The translations under genes were made by a program, and so were the position numbers. Under the pieces are notes generated by a model that was given only the letters and a program-made list of their open reading frames with translations, was not told the DNA's origin and did not search any database. This document shows, piece after piece, positions 18,199 to 27,373 of a DNA stretch of 64,000 nt. The DNA is from Kocuria massiliensis (GTDB lineage Bacteria > Actinomycetota > Actinomycetes > Actinomycetales > Micrococcaceae), in contig NZ_LT835161.1 of assembly GCF_900169715.1 (NCBI RefSeq), forward strand, positions 1,045,590 to 1,109,589, read 5' to 3'. Every line of letters begins with the position of its first letter. Position 1 is the stretch's first letter.

Positions 18199-18888
18199 AT
18201 GCTCATTGAACGTGCCGACGACCAGACACCCACATCCTTCGGGTCCACCATTGACCGTCTCCGACGGATAGCAGCGGGTGAGGAAAGCTCGGTACTGCGA
18301 TTCTCCCGTCCGGAACCGGTGGTCGGTTTTGGCCGACGGGACGAGCTCAACCCTGGCTTTGCCGCGGCTCGGGAGGCCTGCATTCGACGCGGCTTCTCGG
18401 CCTCCGTCAGGAAAGTCGGGGGTCGGGCCGCCGCATACCACCGCGACTGCCTCATCGTGGATCATCTCTTCGCCGACGACGACGCCACAAGCGGCAACAT
18501 GCGCCGATACCGAGAGTTCGGAAAACTCTACGCGGGTGCGCTCCGTGACCTTGGCATCGAGGCAGATGTGGGAGAGATCCCCGGGGAATACTGTCCCGGT
18601 GAATTCAGCGTTCATGGGCTCGACGCCACCGGCCGCAAGATCAAGCTTGTGGGCACCGCTCAACGAGTCATCGCGGGAGCATGGTGGTTTTCTGCGGGCA
18701 TCGTGGTGGCGCGTCCTGAACCGCTCAAGGCAGTGCTGACCGAGGCGTATCAGCACCTCAATCTACCCCTTGACCCAGGAACCATCGGGTCGGCCAATCA
18801 GGCGGTGCCGGAACTCCAGTGCGAAGACGTGGAGGACGCGGTGCAGGAGCACTACGAACGGTGGCTGGTGAATAACTCTGCGGGCTAG
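18199..18888 (+). CDS. Lipoate-protein ligase A family protein
   Basis: BPL/LplA/LipB-fold acyltransferase or ligase, 229 residues from ATG 18199 (GAGGA 5 nt upstream; ATG 18187 has no site). Motifs: VGFGRRDELNPGF, VRKVGGRAAAYH (ligand-binding R-x-GGR-A-x-xH), GEYCPGEFSVHG and IKLVGTAQRVIAGAWW with the catalytic lysine. The GEYCPG cysteine is also found in octanoyl-transfer members, so lipoate salvage versus octanoyl transfer cannot be separated here. The C-terminal accessory domain of E. coli LplA is missing, as in many short actinobacterial members. Single gene; likely supports lipoylation of 2-oxoacid dehydrogenases. Confidence 0.82.
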   Translation: MLIERADDQTPTSFGSTIDRLRRIAAGEESSVLRFSRPEPVVGFGRRDELNPGFAAAREACIRRGFSASVRKVGGRAAAYHRDCLIVDHLFADDDATSGNMRRYREFGKLYAGALRDLGIEADVGEIPGEYCPGEFSVHGLDATGRKIKLVGTAQRVIAGAWWFSAGIVVARPEPLKAVLTEAYQHLNLPLDPGTIGSANQAVPELQCEDVEDAVQEHYERWLVNNSAG

Positions 18889-19122
18889 GGAAGCAGCACA
18901 TAGCAAGGGTTATCGTTGTCATCAGAGGTGTCGTGTTCATTTTTTTAGCCCACGATTGACACAACACCGGCAATAATGAGGATGACAACGGTCAATCTGT
19001 GACGGCTGAGACATCCGGAGAAGCCGTCTAACAAGGTGCTTCCAAGATGCGATGAGTGTCCGTGGACCCAGTGATAGCCGACCATGAACTCCGGTACATC
19101 AAGGAAGTAGAGGGTTCGTAGA

Positions 19123-19893
19123 ATGTGTGGACGGTACGTTATCGCCCGAGCCTCGGGGGACCTCCTGGGCGGAGTCGAGCTTGAAGAATCCCTCACCAAT
19201 TACAACGTGGCGCCGACTCACACCGTGCCTATTCTGGTCGATCACCCCAATGACGGCGGTTTCACCCGAGAAATTCACGGGGCTCGTTGGGGCCTGCTTC
19301 CCGTGTGGGCCAAGGACGAGTCTTTTTCATCGCGAGCTTTTAACGCGCGGTCTGAAACCGTGACCGAGAAACCCACCTTCCGGCATGCCGTTAAATCCCA
19401 GCGTTGCGCCATACCGGCCACTGGATACTACGAATGGAAAAAATCGACTCCATCGACTGGGGGTAGAACGCAGAAGACCCCGTTCTATGTGCATCCCGAG
19501 AATTCCGACGACAACATCTATTTCGCAGGGCTTTACGAGTGGTGGAAGATCCCGGAGGGAGAGCACGCGGGGGAGTGGCTGTTATCCACCACGATTTTGA
19601 CGATGCCTTCGCCCGGAGAAAGCGACGCGGAAAAGTTTTCCTCCGAGACGTTGAACGAACTCGGGGAACTCCATGACAGGCTCCCTATCCCGCTCCGGTA
19701 TTCGGGTGACGACAACGACGAGCTGTCTGTTTGGATGCGGGCACAGGAAGAGGCCGACGTCGCCGTGGAACGCATTCGGGGCCAAGCCTACGACGTCGCG
19801 CGGGAATGGGTCCTCACCGAGGTGGGGCGTGAAGTCGGGTCGGTGGCACATAATGGACCAGAGCTTATTCAACCGGTGGAGCGCTTGATCTAA
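19123..19893 (+). CDS. SRAP/HMCES-type abasic-site processing protein (YedK family)
   Basis: Forms a thiazolidine DNA-protein crosslink with abasic sites in single-stranded DNA, shielding them during replication. At 256 residues it has all the family landmarks: the catalytic Cys2 in MCGRYV, NYNVAPT, the RWGLLPVWAKD block, FNARSET, PATGYYEW, and LHDRLPIPL with the active-site histidine. The catalytic cysteine becomes N-terminal after methionine removal, which fixes ATG 19123 as the start. No LexA-type box is obvious upstream. A terminator follows. Confidence 0.93.
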   Translation: MCGRYVIARASGDLLGGVELEESLTNYNVAPTHTVPILVDHPNDGGFTREIHGARWGLLPVWAKDESFSSRAFNARSETVTEKPTFRHAVKSQRCAIPATGYYEWKKSTPSTGGRTQKTPFYVHPENSDDNIYFAGLYEWWKIPEGEHAGEWLLSTTILTMPSPGESDAEKFSSETLNELGELHDRLPIPLRYSGDDNDELSVWMRAQEEADVAVERIRGQAYDVAREWVLTEVGREVGSVAHNGPELIQPVERLI

Positions 19894-19928
19894 GATTCCA
19901 TCACCTGACCAGACCCACGAGATACGAC

Positions 19929-19960
19929 AAGGCCCCCGGACCAGCGGTACCGGGGGCCTT
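19929..19960. terminator. Intrinsic terminator between convergent genes
   Basis: Eleven-pair perfect stem AAGGCCCCCGG / CCGGGGGCCTT with a 10-nt loop, between the SRAP gene (+) and the GNAT gene (-); works for either strand. Confidence 0.85.
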
Positions 19961-19974
19961 GCTCGAAGCTACCT

Positions 19975-20484
19975 TCAGAGTTCGGAGTCATCCTCCGGGA
20001 TCCAACGCTTGAAATCCAAGGTCAGATACAAGGCCAAAGCGGCGGAGTTGTCCTCGGCGATGCGCAGCGCAACCTCTTCATGACCCAGCTCATGAAGCTG
20101 ATCAATCGCAATACGAAGCAGTTGCTCGGCGAATCCTTCACGACGGCGGGTAGCGGCCGTGAACAGCTCGAAAACGTACGGCGTATTGGGAACTCCGGAA
20201 CCCACACGGGAGTCGAGAACGATCGCGGCCGCAACGATACGACCGTTGTCATCAACCACCACCGGGGATGCCGACTCAATCAGGTTTCCGTAGTCACCGG
20301 CGAAAACCTTGTGAAGGATTTCGAGCGCCTCGGCCTGGCTACCGACGACGTCGACGTCGTCGTACGAGGCAAAGAAGAGCTTTGCCAGACCGTCGGCATC
20401 CTCTTGCGTGACGGGGCGAGTCGAAACCTTGAGGGGGCGAGTGTTGGCCCACGTCTTTCCAATAAGTGTGATCGTGCCGCTCAC
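19975..20484 (-). CDS. GNAT-family N-acetyltransferase
   Basis: A 169-residue acetyl-CoA-dependent acetyltransferase. GTG 20484 is preceded by GGGAGG at 5 nt; the frame could begin at 20508 but without a site. GNAT motif D/A is visible as ASPVVVDDNGRIVAAAIVLD, YVFELFTAATRRREGFAEQLLRIAIDQL (R-x-x-G-x-A for CoA pyrophosphate) and ALRIAEDNSAALALYLTLDFKRW (motif B). Substrate unknown. Its own transcription unit on the minus strand. Confidence 0.82.
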   Translation of the reverse strand: MSGTITLIGKTWANTRPLKVSTRPVTQEDADGLAKLFFASYDDVDVVGSQAEALEILHKVFAGDYGNLIESASPVVVDDNGRIVAAAIVLDSRVGSGVPNTPYVFELFTAATRRREGFAEQLLRIAIDQLHELGHEEVALRIAEDNSAALALYLTLDFKRWIPEDDSEL

Positions 20485-20630
20485 GAAAACCTCCCGAATG
20501 ATTCCCACCGGCCACGTTCCGTAACCGTATGTTTGTAGTCACTAGCCTATCCTCCGGAGGGCGTTCGCGGAGCCTAGTGGTGACGATCGACGAATGGATC
20601 TATACCCAGGTTATCGCGTTATAGAAAATT

Positions 20631-22061
20631 TTATCCTGTGTGGTCAGAATCTACTGGTAGTTGGGTTATCGCACCGGTCTCACGAAGGATCGTTCCCAGC
20701 CCTTCGAGAACCTGGTCCGTGTCGTTGGCGAGCGCGTCATGATGAAGGGTTTCAGACGTCCACGTCTGAAGGTTGGCAACCGAGTTCGCGGTGTGTAACG
20801 CGTGATCGTAATCCACGTACATGTCATGGCGATACGCGCTGGCCGCAACGGGAACCTCATTAGTGCTGAGGGCGTCGAGGTCATAGAGACGACCCCAATC
20901 GTCCTTATCGGCCAGGACCTCTGCGGTTTCCGCTAGAGGCCGTAATGCGGGGTCTTCCCGGAAATACCAGGGGTGAATCATCTCCCCGGTCAGCATCAGG
21001 GGATCGGCGTCGGAACGGTAATCTTCGCGGGATGTGCGGACCTGATCAGCGGCCCAGCCACTTCTCACGCCGGGGCCGTTACAGTAAATCGCCTCATGCA
21101 TGAGGGCGTAGAGCGGTTTTCCGGCAAAAGTGATGTCTTGATGTGTATCGGTCAGGAATGCTTCGGAGAGTCGCTGATCGCCCTCCGCAAATGCCGATTC
21201 CAAAAGGTAATGCAGACCGTGAACTCGAGAATTTCCACCCAGTCGATGACCCACCATCTGAAATCGATGCGGAGTCAGCGCTTCACCGCTCGGAAGTTGG
21301 ATATTTTCGCGACGCAGCAGCTCCGCGATCCGTACAGCGCGGTCGCGATCTTCTGGGTACCACGAATAAAACTCGTGATTTCTTTCGGCCACGCGGTCAA
21401 ACGTCGATTCGTAAACTTCGTGAGGGGAGGCATGAAGGGGAGCCAGTCCGGCGGTCATCCAGGAATGAAGCAGCGATTGCGGTGCGAAGGAAAGATAGCT
21501 CAAGGTGATGAAGCCGCCGAAGCTCTGCCCGAGGGTTGCCCATCGTTTCTCGGGCTCGTTGCGGGTCAACGTCGCGCGTACGGACTCGGCATCGGCAACG
21601 ATCGAATCGGCCCGGAAGTGCTCCAAATAGGCCGCTTGTTGGGCTGCATTTCCGCGAGCAACCAGGCCTTGGGCTGTCAAGGGCGTGGACCGACCGGTCC
21701 CACGCTGGTCCAAAAGGACGACGCGATATACGGTCGCCATGCGGCTGACCCAGCCATGATCCGCGAGGGGACGCGGTGACGGCATCCCCGGTCCACCTTG
21801 GAGATACACCAGGTATGGCCGCTTCTCCGGCGCCCCATGTGCTTGATCACCGGTGTGCGTCACTACTCGAGCAAATAAGTCGACGGTTTCGTCGCGCAAA
21901 CCATACACGTCAGATTCCCCGAAGGGCGTGTCGTGCGACCATTCCCAGGCGTGGGCCAGCGGCACCTGAAAAGTCATCTCGGTGATGTGCAGGTCACCGA
22001 CGCGATGGCTAGGGCCAATACTGTGGGGCACAGGCCGTAGGCCCGGTGTCGACGTCGTCAT
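20631..22061 (-). CDS. Alpha/beta-hydrolase, proline iminopeptidase-like (peptidase S33)
   Basis: A 476-residue cytosolic hydrolase. LVYLQGGPGMPSP provides the HGGPG-type oxyanion hole, VVLLDQRGTGRST follows, and GQSFGG holds the nucleophile serine. The acid/histidine pair probably comes from the AYRHDMYVDYD and LHHDAL regions near the C-terminus. Length and the helical cap insertion fit the larger actinobacterial proline iminopeptidases, which release N-terminal proline or act on small amides. It is followed closely (about 15 nt between stop and start) by the helicase gene's stop on the same strand, the helicase gene lying upstream, so the two may be cotranscribed. Confidence 0.85.
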   Translation of the reverse strand: MTTSTPGLRPVPHSIGPSHRVGDLHITEMTFQVPLAHAWEWSHDTPFGESDVYGLRDETVDLFARVVTHTGDQAHGAPEKRPYLVYLQGGPGMPSPRPLADHGWVSRMATVYRVVLLDQRGTGRSTPLTAQGLVARGNAAQQAAYLEHFRADSIVADAESVRATLTRNEPEKRWATLGQSFGGFITLSYLSFAPQSLLHSWMTAGLAPLHASPHEVYESTFDRVAERNHEFYSWYPEDRDRAVRIAELLRRENIQLPSGEALTPHRFQMVGHRLGGNSRVHGLHYLLESAFAEGDQRLSEAFLTDTHQDITFAGKPLYALMHEAIYCNGPGVRSGWAADQVRTSREDYRSDADPLMLTGEMIHPWYFREDPALRPLAETAEVLADKDDWGRLYDLDALSTNEVPVAASAYRHDMYVDYDHALHTANSVANLQTWTSETLHHDALANDTDQVLEGLGTILRETGAITQLPVDSDHTG

Positions 22062-22075
22062 GATTCCGTGTCCTT

Positions 22076-24685
22076 TCAGCTTCGGACGGCATCGCGGAAA
22101 GAGCCAACGTGATCGATGCGGATCACAGGGGCCCCGACGTCGTCTGATGATAAGAGATCCACCGTCGCCGTGATGCCGAAATCGAAGTTGTCGTCCGGAT
22201 CAGAGAAGGTCTGCCGTAGGCGCCACGTCGTGTCATCGTGTTCATCAATCGTGAGCAGACGCGGGGAACGGGCTGAGGCGTCGGTGAAGATATCGTCGTA
22301 CTCGTCAAAGTACTCGTCCAAGGCATCGGCCCAGCGATCCGCATCCCACCCTGAATCCGCATCGAGTTCGCCGAGCTTTTGTTCCTGTTCATCGGCAAAG
22401 AGCTCGACGCGACGGAACATGGCGTTGCGCACCATGACCGTAAAGGCGCGACGATTATCGGTGAGACGAGGTGCAGATTCCGCGACGAGTTCTTCCAAAG
22501 AATCTTGCGTCGGCTCTGCTGCTTCGCCCGACGTCATTTTCTCCCACTCGTCGATGAGGGAGTTATCGGTCTGGCGGATCAGCTCGCCGAGCCACTGGAT
22601 GAGGTCTTCCAAATCATCCGTAAGCGAGGAAATGGGCACCGTCTGTTTCAATGCCCGATACGCGTCCGAAAGGTACCGCAAGAGAATACCTTCGGAACGT
22701 GTGAGTTGGTAATACTGCACGAAGTCGCCAAACCCCATAGCGCGCTCGTACATGTCGCGAACGATGGATTTTGGCGCCAGCTCAAATTCCGAAATCCAGG
22801 GGGCACCGGAACGGTACGTCTCGAAGGCCTCCTCTAGCATGTCGGCGAGGGGCTGCGGATAGGTGATGTCCTCGGCGGCATTCATACGCTCGGTGTAGTC
22901 CAAACCCTCGGCCTTCATCGCGGCAATAGCCTCTCCACGCATCTTCTTTTCTTGTGCGTTGAGGACCTGGCGGGGCTTCTCGAGGGTTGCTTCAATCACC
23001 GAGACGGCATCGAGGGCATAGGTAGCCTCATCTCGGTCTAGCAGCGTCAAAGCGGCCAAAGCGAAGGGCGACAATGGCTGATTCAGCGCGAAGTTATCTT
23101 GCAACTCCACCGTCAAGCGAACCGTACGACCTTCTTCGTCCGGCTCGCTGAGGCGTTCGATGACTCCCGCGGCGAGGAGCTCGCGGTAGATGCCGATCGC
23201 CTTGCGGATCAGAGCACGCTGTCGCGGCCGAGGCTCATCATTTTCGGTGAGGAGCTTTTTCGCCGCCACAAATGGGTCACCCGGACGGGCCAGGAGGTTC
23301 AACATCATGGAGTGAGTCACCGTGAAACTCGAAGTCAGGGGCTCAGGCTCGGCCGAGACGAGTTGCTCGAAAGTCTTCCGGGACCATGCCACAAACCCCT
23401 GAGGAGGCTTTTTCTTCTTTCCCCGAGTCGATTGTGCGATCTTCTTTTCATCACCATCGAATTTGGCCCGGGCCTTCTCGAGAATTTTCGCGTTCTCGAT
23501 GTCGTGTTCGGGAGCCTGAACCACCACGGTGCCGGCGGTGTCGAAGCCTGCCCGGCCGGCGCGCCCCGCAATCTGGTGAAATTCTCGTGCCTTGAGACGA
23601 CGCGTGCGTTCGCCATCGAATTTGGACAAAGCCGTGATGAGCACGGTGCGAATGGGCACATTGATGCCGACGCCCAGGGTGTCGGTGCCGCAAATGACTT
23701 TGAGAAGCCCGGTTTGGGCCAGTTGCTCCACGAGCCGCCGATATTTGGGAAGCATCCCCGCGTGGTGCACCCCGATTCCGTGTCGGACCATTTTATTGAG
23801 CACCTTGCCGAAGCCAGATGAGAATCGGAACCCGGCAATGGCATCTGAAACCCGTTCGCGTTCCTCCTTGGAGAGCACGGAAATACTCATGAGAGCCTGC
23901 GCCTGATCCATCGCCTGGAGCTGGGAAAAATGCACCACATAAATTGGCGCTTGGTTGGTCGTCACGAGTTCTTCGATGGCCTCGTGGACGGGCTCTTCCG
24001 AATAGTAGTAGTTCAGCGGAATGGGGCGCTCCGAACTCGTGACATAAGCCGTAGGTCGGCCCGTCAATTCGGTGAGTTCGCGTTCGAACCGGGAAACATC
24101 CCCCAGAGTGGCGCTCATCAGCAGGAATTGTGCCTGCGGCAATTCAAGAAGCGGAAGCTGCCATGCCCAACCGCGTTGCGGGTCGGAATAGAAATGGAAT
24201 TCGTCCATCACGACCTGTGTCAGGTCGGCACCTTCTCCTTCCCGCAACACGATATTCGCCAATATCTCGGCGGTGCAGCACACAATGGGCGCCTGAGCGT
24301 TGACCGAAGAATCCCCGGTGATCATTCCGACGTTTTCAGGGCCAAAGATCTCGCAGAGATCAAAAAACTTTTCGGAGACTAAAGCTTTGATGGGAGCCGT
24401 GTAATACGAGCGTTGTCCACGGGCGAGCCCAGCGAAATGAGCAGCCACGGCCACGGTGGACTTTCCGGATCCCGTAGGGGTAGCAAGGACGACGTTGGCT
24501 CCGGCCGCAATTTCCAAGACGGCTTCGTCCTGAGCAGGGTAAAGCTCCATATCCCGCGAGGCGATCCACGATGTGAAACCTTCGTAGATTTCGTCGCCAG
24601 TGAGGGGATTCGACGCGTAGTCCCCTCGGAAATACTGATGGTCGGGTCCGGCTAGGCGGGGGTCGAGTGCTTCAAGGAGTTTCAT
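22076..24685 (-). CDS. Ski2-like DEAD/DEAH-box RNA helicase with DUF3516
   Basis: An 869-residue helicase of the actinobacterial Ski2/Mtr4-like branch. Motif I is ATPTGSGKST near 65; Ia is YTAPIKALVSEKF; motif II is VVMDEFHFYSD (DEFH); motif III is LMSATLG. In RecA domain 2, GIGVHHAGMLPKYRR, GTDTLGVGINVP and HQIAGRAGRAG (motif VI) follow. A lysine-rich patch (RGKKKKPP) leads into the C-terminal DUF3516 region. ATG 24685 has GGGAG at short spacing; ATG 24718 upstream is possible. Likely role: RNA unwinding or turnover; precise targets are unknown. Long plus-strand frames here are shadows. Confidence 0.92.
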   Translation of the reverse strand: MKLLEALDPRLAGPDHQYFRGDYASNPLTGDEIYEGFTSWIASRDMELYPAQDEAVLEIAAGANVVLATPTGSGKSTVAVAAHFAGLARGQRSYYTAPIKALVSEKFFDLCEIFGPENVGMITGDSSVNAQAPIVCCTAEILANIVLREGEGADLTQVVMDEFHFYSDPQRGWAWQLPLLELPQAQFLLMSATLGDVSRFERELTELTGRPTAYVTSSERPIPLNYYYSEEPVHEAIEELVTTNQAPIYVVHFSQLQAMDQAQALMSISVLSKEERERVSDAIAGFRFSSGFGKVLNKMVRHGIGVHHAGMLPKYRRLVEQLAQTGLLKVICGTDTLGVGINVPIRTVLITALSKFDGERTRRLKAREFHQIAGRAGRAGFDTAGTVVVQAPEHDIENAKILEKARAKFDGDEKKIAQSTRGKKKKPPQGFVAWSRKTFEQLVSAEPEPLTSSFTVTHSMMLNLLARPGDPFVAAKKLLTENDEPRPRQRALIRKAIGIYRELLAAGVIERLSEPDEEGRTVRLTVELQDNFALNQPLSPFALAALTLLDRDEATYALDAVSVIEATLEKPRQVLNAQEKKMRGEAIAAMKAEGLDYTERMNAAEDITYPQPLADMLEEAFETYRSGAPWISEFELAPKSIVRDMYERAMGFGDFVQYYQLTRSEGILLRYLSDAYRALKQTVPISSLTDDLEDLIQWLGELIRQTDNSLIDEWEKMTSGEAAEPTQDSLEELVAESAPRLTDNRRAFTVMVRNAMFRRVELFADEQEQKLGELDADSGWDADRWADALDEYFDEYDDIFTDASARSPRLLTIDEHDDTTWRLRQTFSDPDDNFDFGITATVDLLSSDDVGAPVIRIDHVGSFRDAVRS

Positions 24686-24807
24686 TGACTCCCATGCTAC
24701 CGGGACTCGGCGGCCCATGACGGGCCTGCATCGAGTCTCTTGGGCCCGGAATCCCAACGATCCGAGGGCATAATGGAGTTATCTGAGACACCCAGAGGAG
24801 ATGACCC

Positions 24808-26508
24808 ATGTCCAATGCTTTTCCGTCCGACCTCGAAATCGCTCAGAGCGCCGATCTCTGGCCCATCGCCCGTATAGCCCAATCGGTGGGCATCAACGAT
24901 GACCGTTTAGAGCCGTACGGGAAGCACGTCGCCAAGGTGGTTCTGGCGGAATCGCAAGGAGCGCGCCAGCATCAGGGAAAATACGTTGTCGTGACCGCCG
25001 TGACGCCGACGCCGCTCGGTGAAGGAAAGACGGCTACCAGTGTTTCGCTGGCTCAGGGTCTTGCTGCGACCGGGAGGAAAGCTTTACTGACCCTCCGGCA
25101 ACCATCGATGGGCCCCACCTTCGGTATCAAGGGCGGCGCGGCCGGCGGCGGATATTCGCAAATCGTTCCCATGGAAAAGCTCAATCTTCATCTGACGGGT
25201 GATTTCCATGCCGTGACGTCGGCTCACAATATGCTGGCCGCGATACTCGACAATCACCTGCATTTCGGCAACGAGCTCGACATCGATGAGCGCACCATTT
25301 TCTGGCGTCGTGTCCTTGACGTCAACGACCGTGCGCTCAGAAATATCGTCCTCGGACTCGGCGAACGCGCCGACGGCGTGACGCGTCAATCGGGTTTCGA
25401 CATCACCTCCGCGTCCGAACTCATGGTGATTCTTTCACTCGCCACCAGTTTTGAAGATCTCAAGGAACGTCTCGGACGTATTGTCGTTGCATTCACCTCC
25501 TCAGGTGAACCAGTCACGGCGCGGGATCTCAAAGCCGACGGCGCCCTGAGCGTCATTCTGGCGGACGCCATGCACCCAAACCTCATGCAGACCTTGGAAC
25601 ATGTGCCCGCACTAATTCACACGGGGCCCTTCGGAAATATCGCGACGGGCAATTCGTCCGTGGTCGCGGACTATGTGGGTCTCGAGCATAGCGACTACGT
25701 CATCACCGAAGCCGGATTCGGGTCAGACATGGGCGCGGAACGATTCGTCAACGTTAAATGTCGAGTCAGCGGGTTGCGTCCGGATGCGGCGGTACTGGTC
25801 GTTACCGTGCGTGCGTTGAAGTCACATTCAGGTCGGTATCGCATCACACCGGGAAGCCCCTTGCCTGAGGGACTTCTCACCGAGAGTCCCGACGACGTCG
25901 TGGCAGGCGCCGAAAACCTGAGAAAGCACGTCGAAATTCTCCGGTCATTTGGAATCTCGCCCGTCATCGCCATTAATGCATTTCCCGCGGACTTCGAGTC
26001 CGAACATCAGGCGATCAGAGATATCGCACGAGATCTCGGCGCCGAGGTCGCCACGCATCGCGGTGTGGCCGAAGGAGGGCCGGGAGCCACCGAACTGGCC
26101 GAGGCCGTGGTCCGGGCTTGTCAGGAGCCCGGTGAATTTCGCTTCACCTACGATGACTCCGATTCCCTCGTCACGAAGCTAGAGAAAGTGGCGACCACGG
26201 TCTACGGCGCGGATGGCATTGACCTGTCCTCGTCGGCGGCAGCCCAACTGGACCGGTACGAAAAACTCGGATTCGGGGAGCTACCGGTCGTGATCGCCAA
26301 GACGCACCTTTCGATCTCGGCCGACCCTTCCGCGAAGGGTGCTCCGACGGGGTGGCGGCTTCCCGTACGGGAAGCGCGACTCGCGGCGGGCGCCGGCTAC
26401 GTGTATGCCATCTGCGGCACCATGCGGACCATGCCCGGCCTGTCACGGCATCCAGCCGCCGAGCGAATTGGCTTCGACGAGAACGGAACGTTGCGGGGGC
26501 TGTTCTGA
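24808..26508 (+). CDS. fhs: Formate-tetrahydrofolate ligase (Fhs)
   Basis: ATP-dependent synthesis of 10-formyl-tetrahydrofolate from formate, feeding purine and fMet-tRNA synthesis. The 566-residue protein has the P-loop-like TPTPLGEGKTATSVSLAQGL near residue 70, the LRQPSMGPTFGIKGGAAGGG block, the LTGDFHAVTSAHNMLAA segment, EAGFGSDMGAERFVNVKCR and CGTMRTMPGLSRHPAAERI. AGAGGAG precedes ATG 24808 at 9 nt. It diverges from the helicase gene and converges with the MBL gene, with only 21 nt between stops. Confidence 0.97.
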   Translation: MSNAFPSDLEIAQSADLWPIARIAQSVGINDDRLEPYGKHVAKVVLAESQGARQHQGKYVVVTAVTPTPLGEGKTATSVSLAQGLAATGRKALLTLRQPSMGPTFGIKGGAAGGGYSQIVPMEKLNLHLTGDFHAVTSAHNMLAAILDNHLHFGNELDIDERTIFWRRVLDVNDRALRNIVLGLGERADGVTRQSGFDITSASELMVILSLATSFEDLKERLGRIVVAFTSSGEPVTARDLKADGALSVILADAMHPNLMQTLEHVPALIHTGPFGNIATGNSSVVADYVGLEHSDYVITEAGFGSDMGAERFVNVKCRVSGLRPDAAVLVVTVRALKSHSGRYRITPGSPLPEGLLTESPDDVVAGAENLRKHVEILRSFGISPVIAINAFPADFESEHQAIRDIARDLGAEVATHRGVAEGGPGATELAEAVVRACQEPGEFRFTYDDSDSLVTKLEKVATTVYGADGIDLSSSAAAQLDRYEKLGFGELPVVIAKTHLSISADPSAKGAPTGWRLPVREARLAAGAGYVYAICGTMRTMPGLSRHPAAERIGFDENGTLRGLF

Positions 26509-26529
26509 GGCCTTGCCCCGAGGGGGGAG

Positions 26530-27198
26530 CTACCAGCCTCGTTCGGCCCATTCCTGGAGATGGGGGCGTTCCGCGCCCAGCGTGGTGGAGTCACCGTGGC
26601 CAGGCAGGATCACCGTGTCATCACCATATTCATCAAAAATCTTGGTCGTGACATCGCGATACAACGAATTAAAGGCTTCCGGTGAACTTGTCTTGCCTAG
26701 ACCGCCGGGGAACAGCGAATCGCCGGTGAAGATGTAGCTCGGTCCGTCGTCGGGCGTATAGGCCAGGGCAATCGAACCTGGGGTATGGCCCACTAAGCCG
26801 ATGACGTCGAGTGAGAATCCTTCCAGGTCCGCGGTGTCGCCATCCTCAAAGGTAATATCCATCGGAACGTTAATGTCCGCTTCATCGGCCGCCCCGCACG
26901 CGGTCAGAGCCTCGGACCGGGAGACGATTTCGGGCAGGGCCCGAACGTGATCCCAGTGCGAATGGGTCGTGACGATGAGTTGCACGTTGCCACAGCAGGC
27001 ACATTGATCGTCGACGTCGTGTGCACCGGCGGCAACGAGGCCTGAAATTGCGTCGGGATCATCGGCGGCGTCGATGAGCAGTTGTGTGCCGGTCCGTTTG
27101 CACGTCACGAGATAAACCTTGTTGTCCATGCTCGAGACGCTGATATAACGGATGGTGACGTCACTCAGGTCGATCTTCTCGGTAGCGATTGCCATCAT
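26530..27198 (-). CDS. Metallo-beta-lactamase-fold hydrolase
   Basis: A 222-residue MBL hydrolase, glyoxalase-II-like. Metal ligands: THSHWDH (HxHxDH), the histidine of LVGHTPGS, the aspartate of FTGDSLFPGG and LPGHGD. A cysteine cluster CACC stands directly before the strand leading into the metal motif, which is unusual. Start at ATG 27198 (or 27195) removes an upstream frame that would collide with the uvrA promoter. Substrate unknown; thioester or persulfide hydrolysis is usual for this shape. Divergent from uvrA. Confidence 0.87.
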   Translation of the reverse strand: MMAIATEKIDLSDVTIRYISVSSMDNKVYLVTCKRTGTQLLIDAADDPDAISGLVAAGAHDVDDQCACCGNVQLIVTTHSHWDHVRALPEIVSRSEALTACGAADEADINVPMDITFEDGDTADLEGFSLDVIGLVGHTPGSIALAYTPDDGPSYIFTGDSLFPGGLGKTSSPEAFNSLYRDVTTKIFDEYGDDTVILPGHGDSTTLGAERPHLQEWAERGW

Positions 27199-27373
27199 GG
27201 TGCCGAGTTTAGGACTTTCTAGGGGTTTCGGCACAACCCGTGCCGAAGATTCGTTCACCAGCGGCAGACGACGCCCACAAACCCTCCATGACTCGTTAGA
27301 ATAAATCTTCGAATACGAACGACGAAATCGATGCGGACTTACGTCCGGTAGCCACCACGAAGACAGGCAGTTC

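Noticed and set aside
27310-27335. CGAA/GAAC-rich sequence upstream of uvrA as a LexA box
   Set aside because: It lacks the symmetric TCGAAC-N4-GTTCGA arrangement of actinobacterial SOS boxes.
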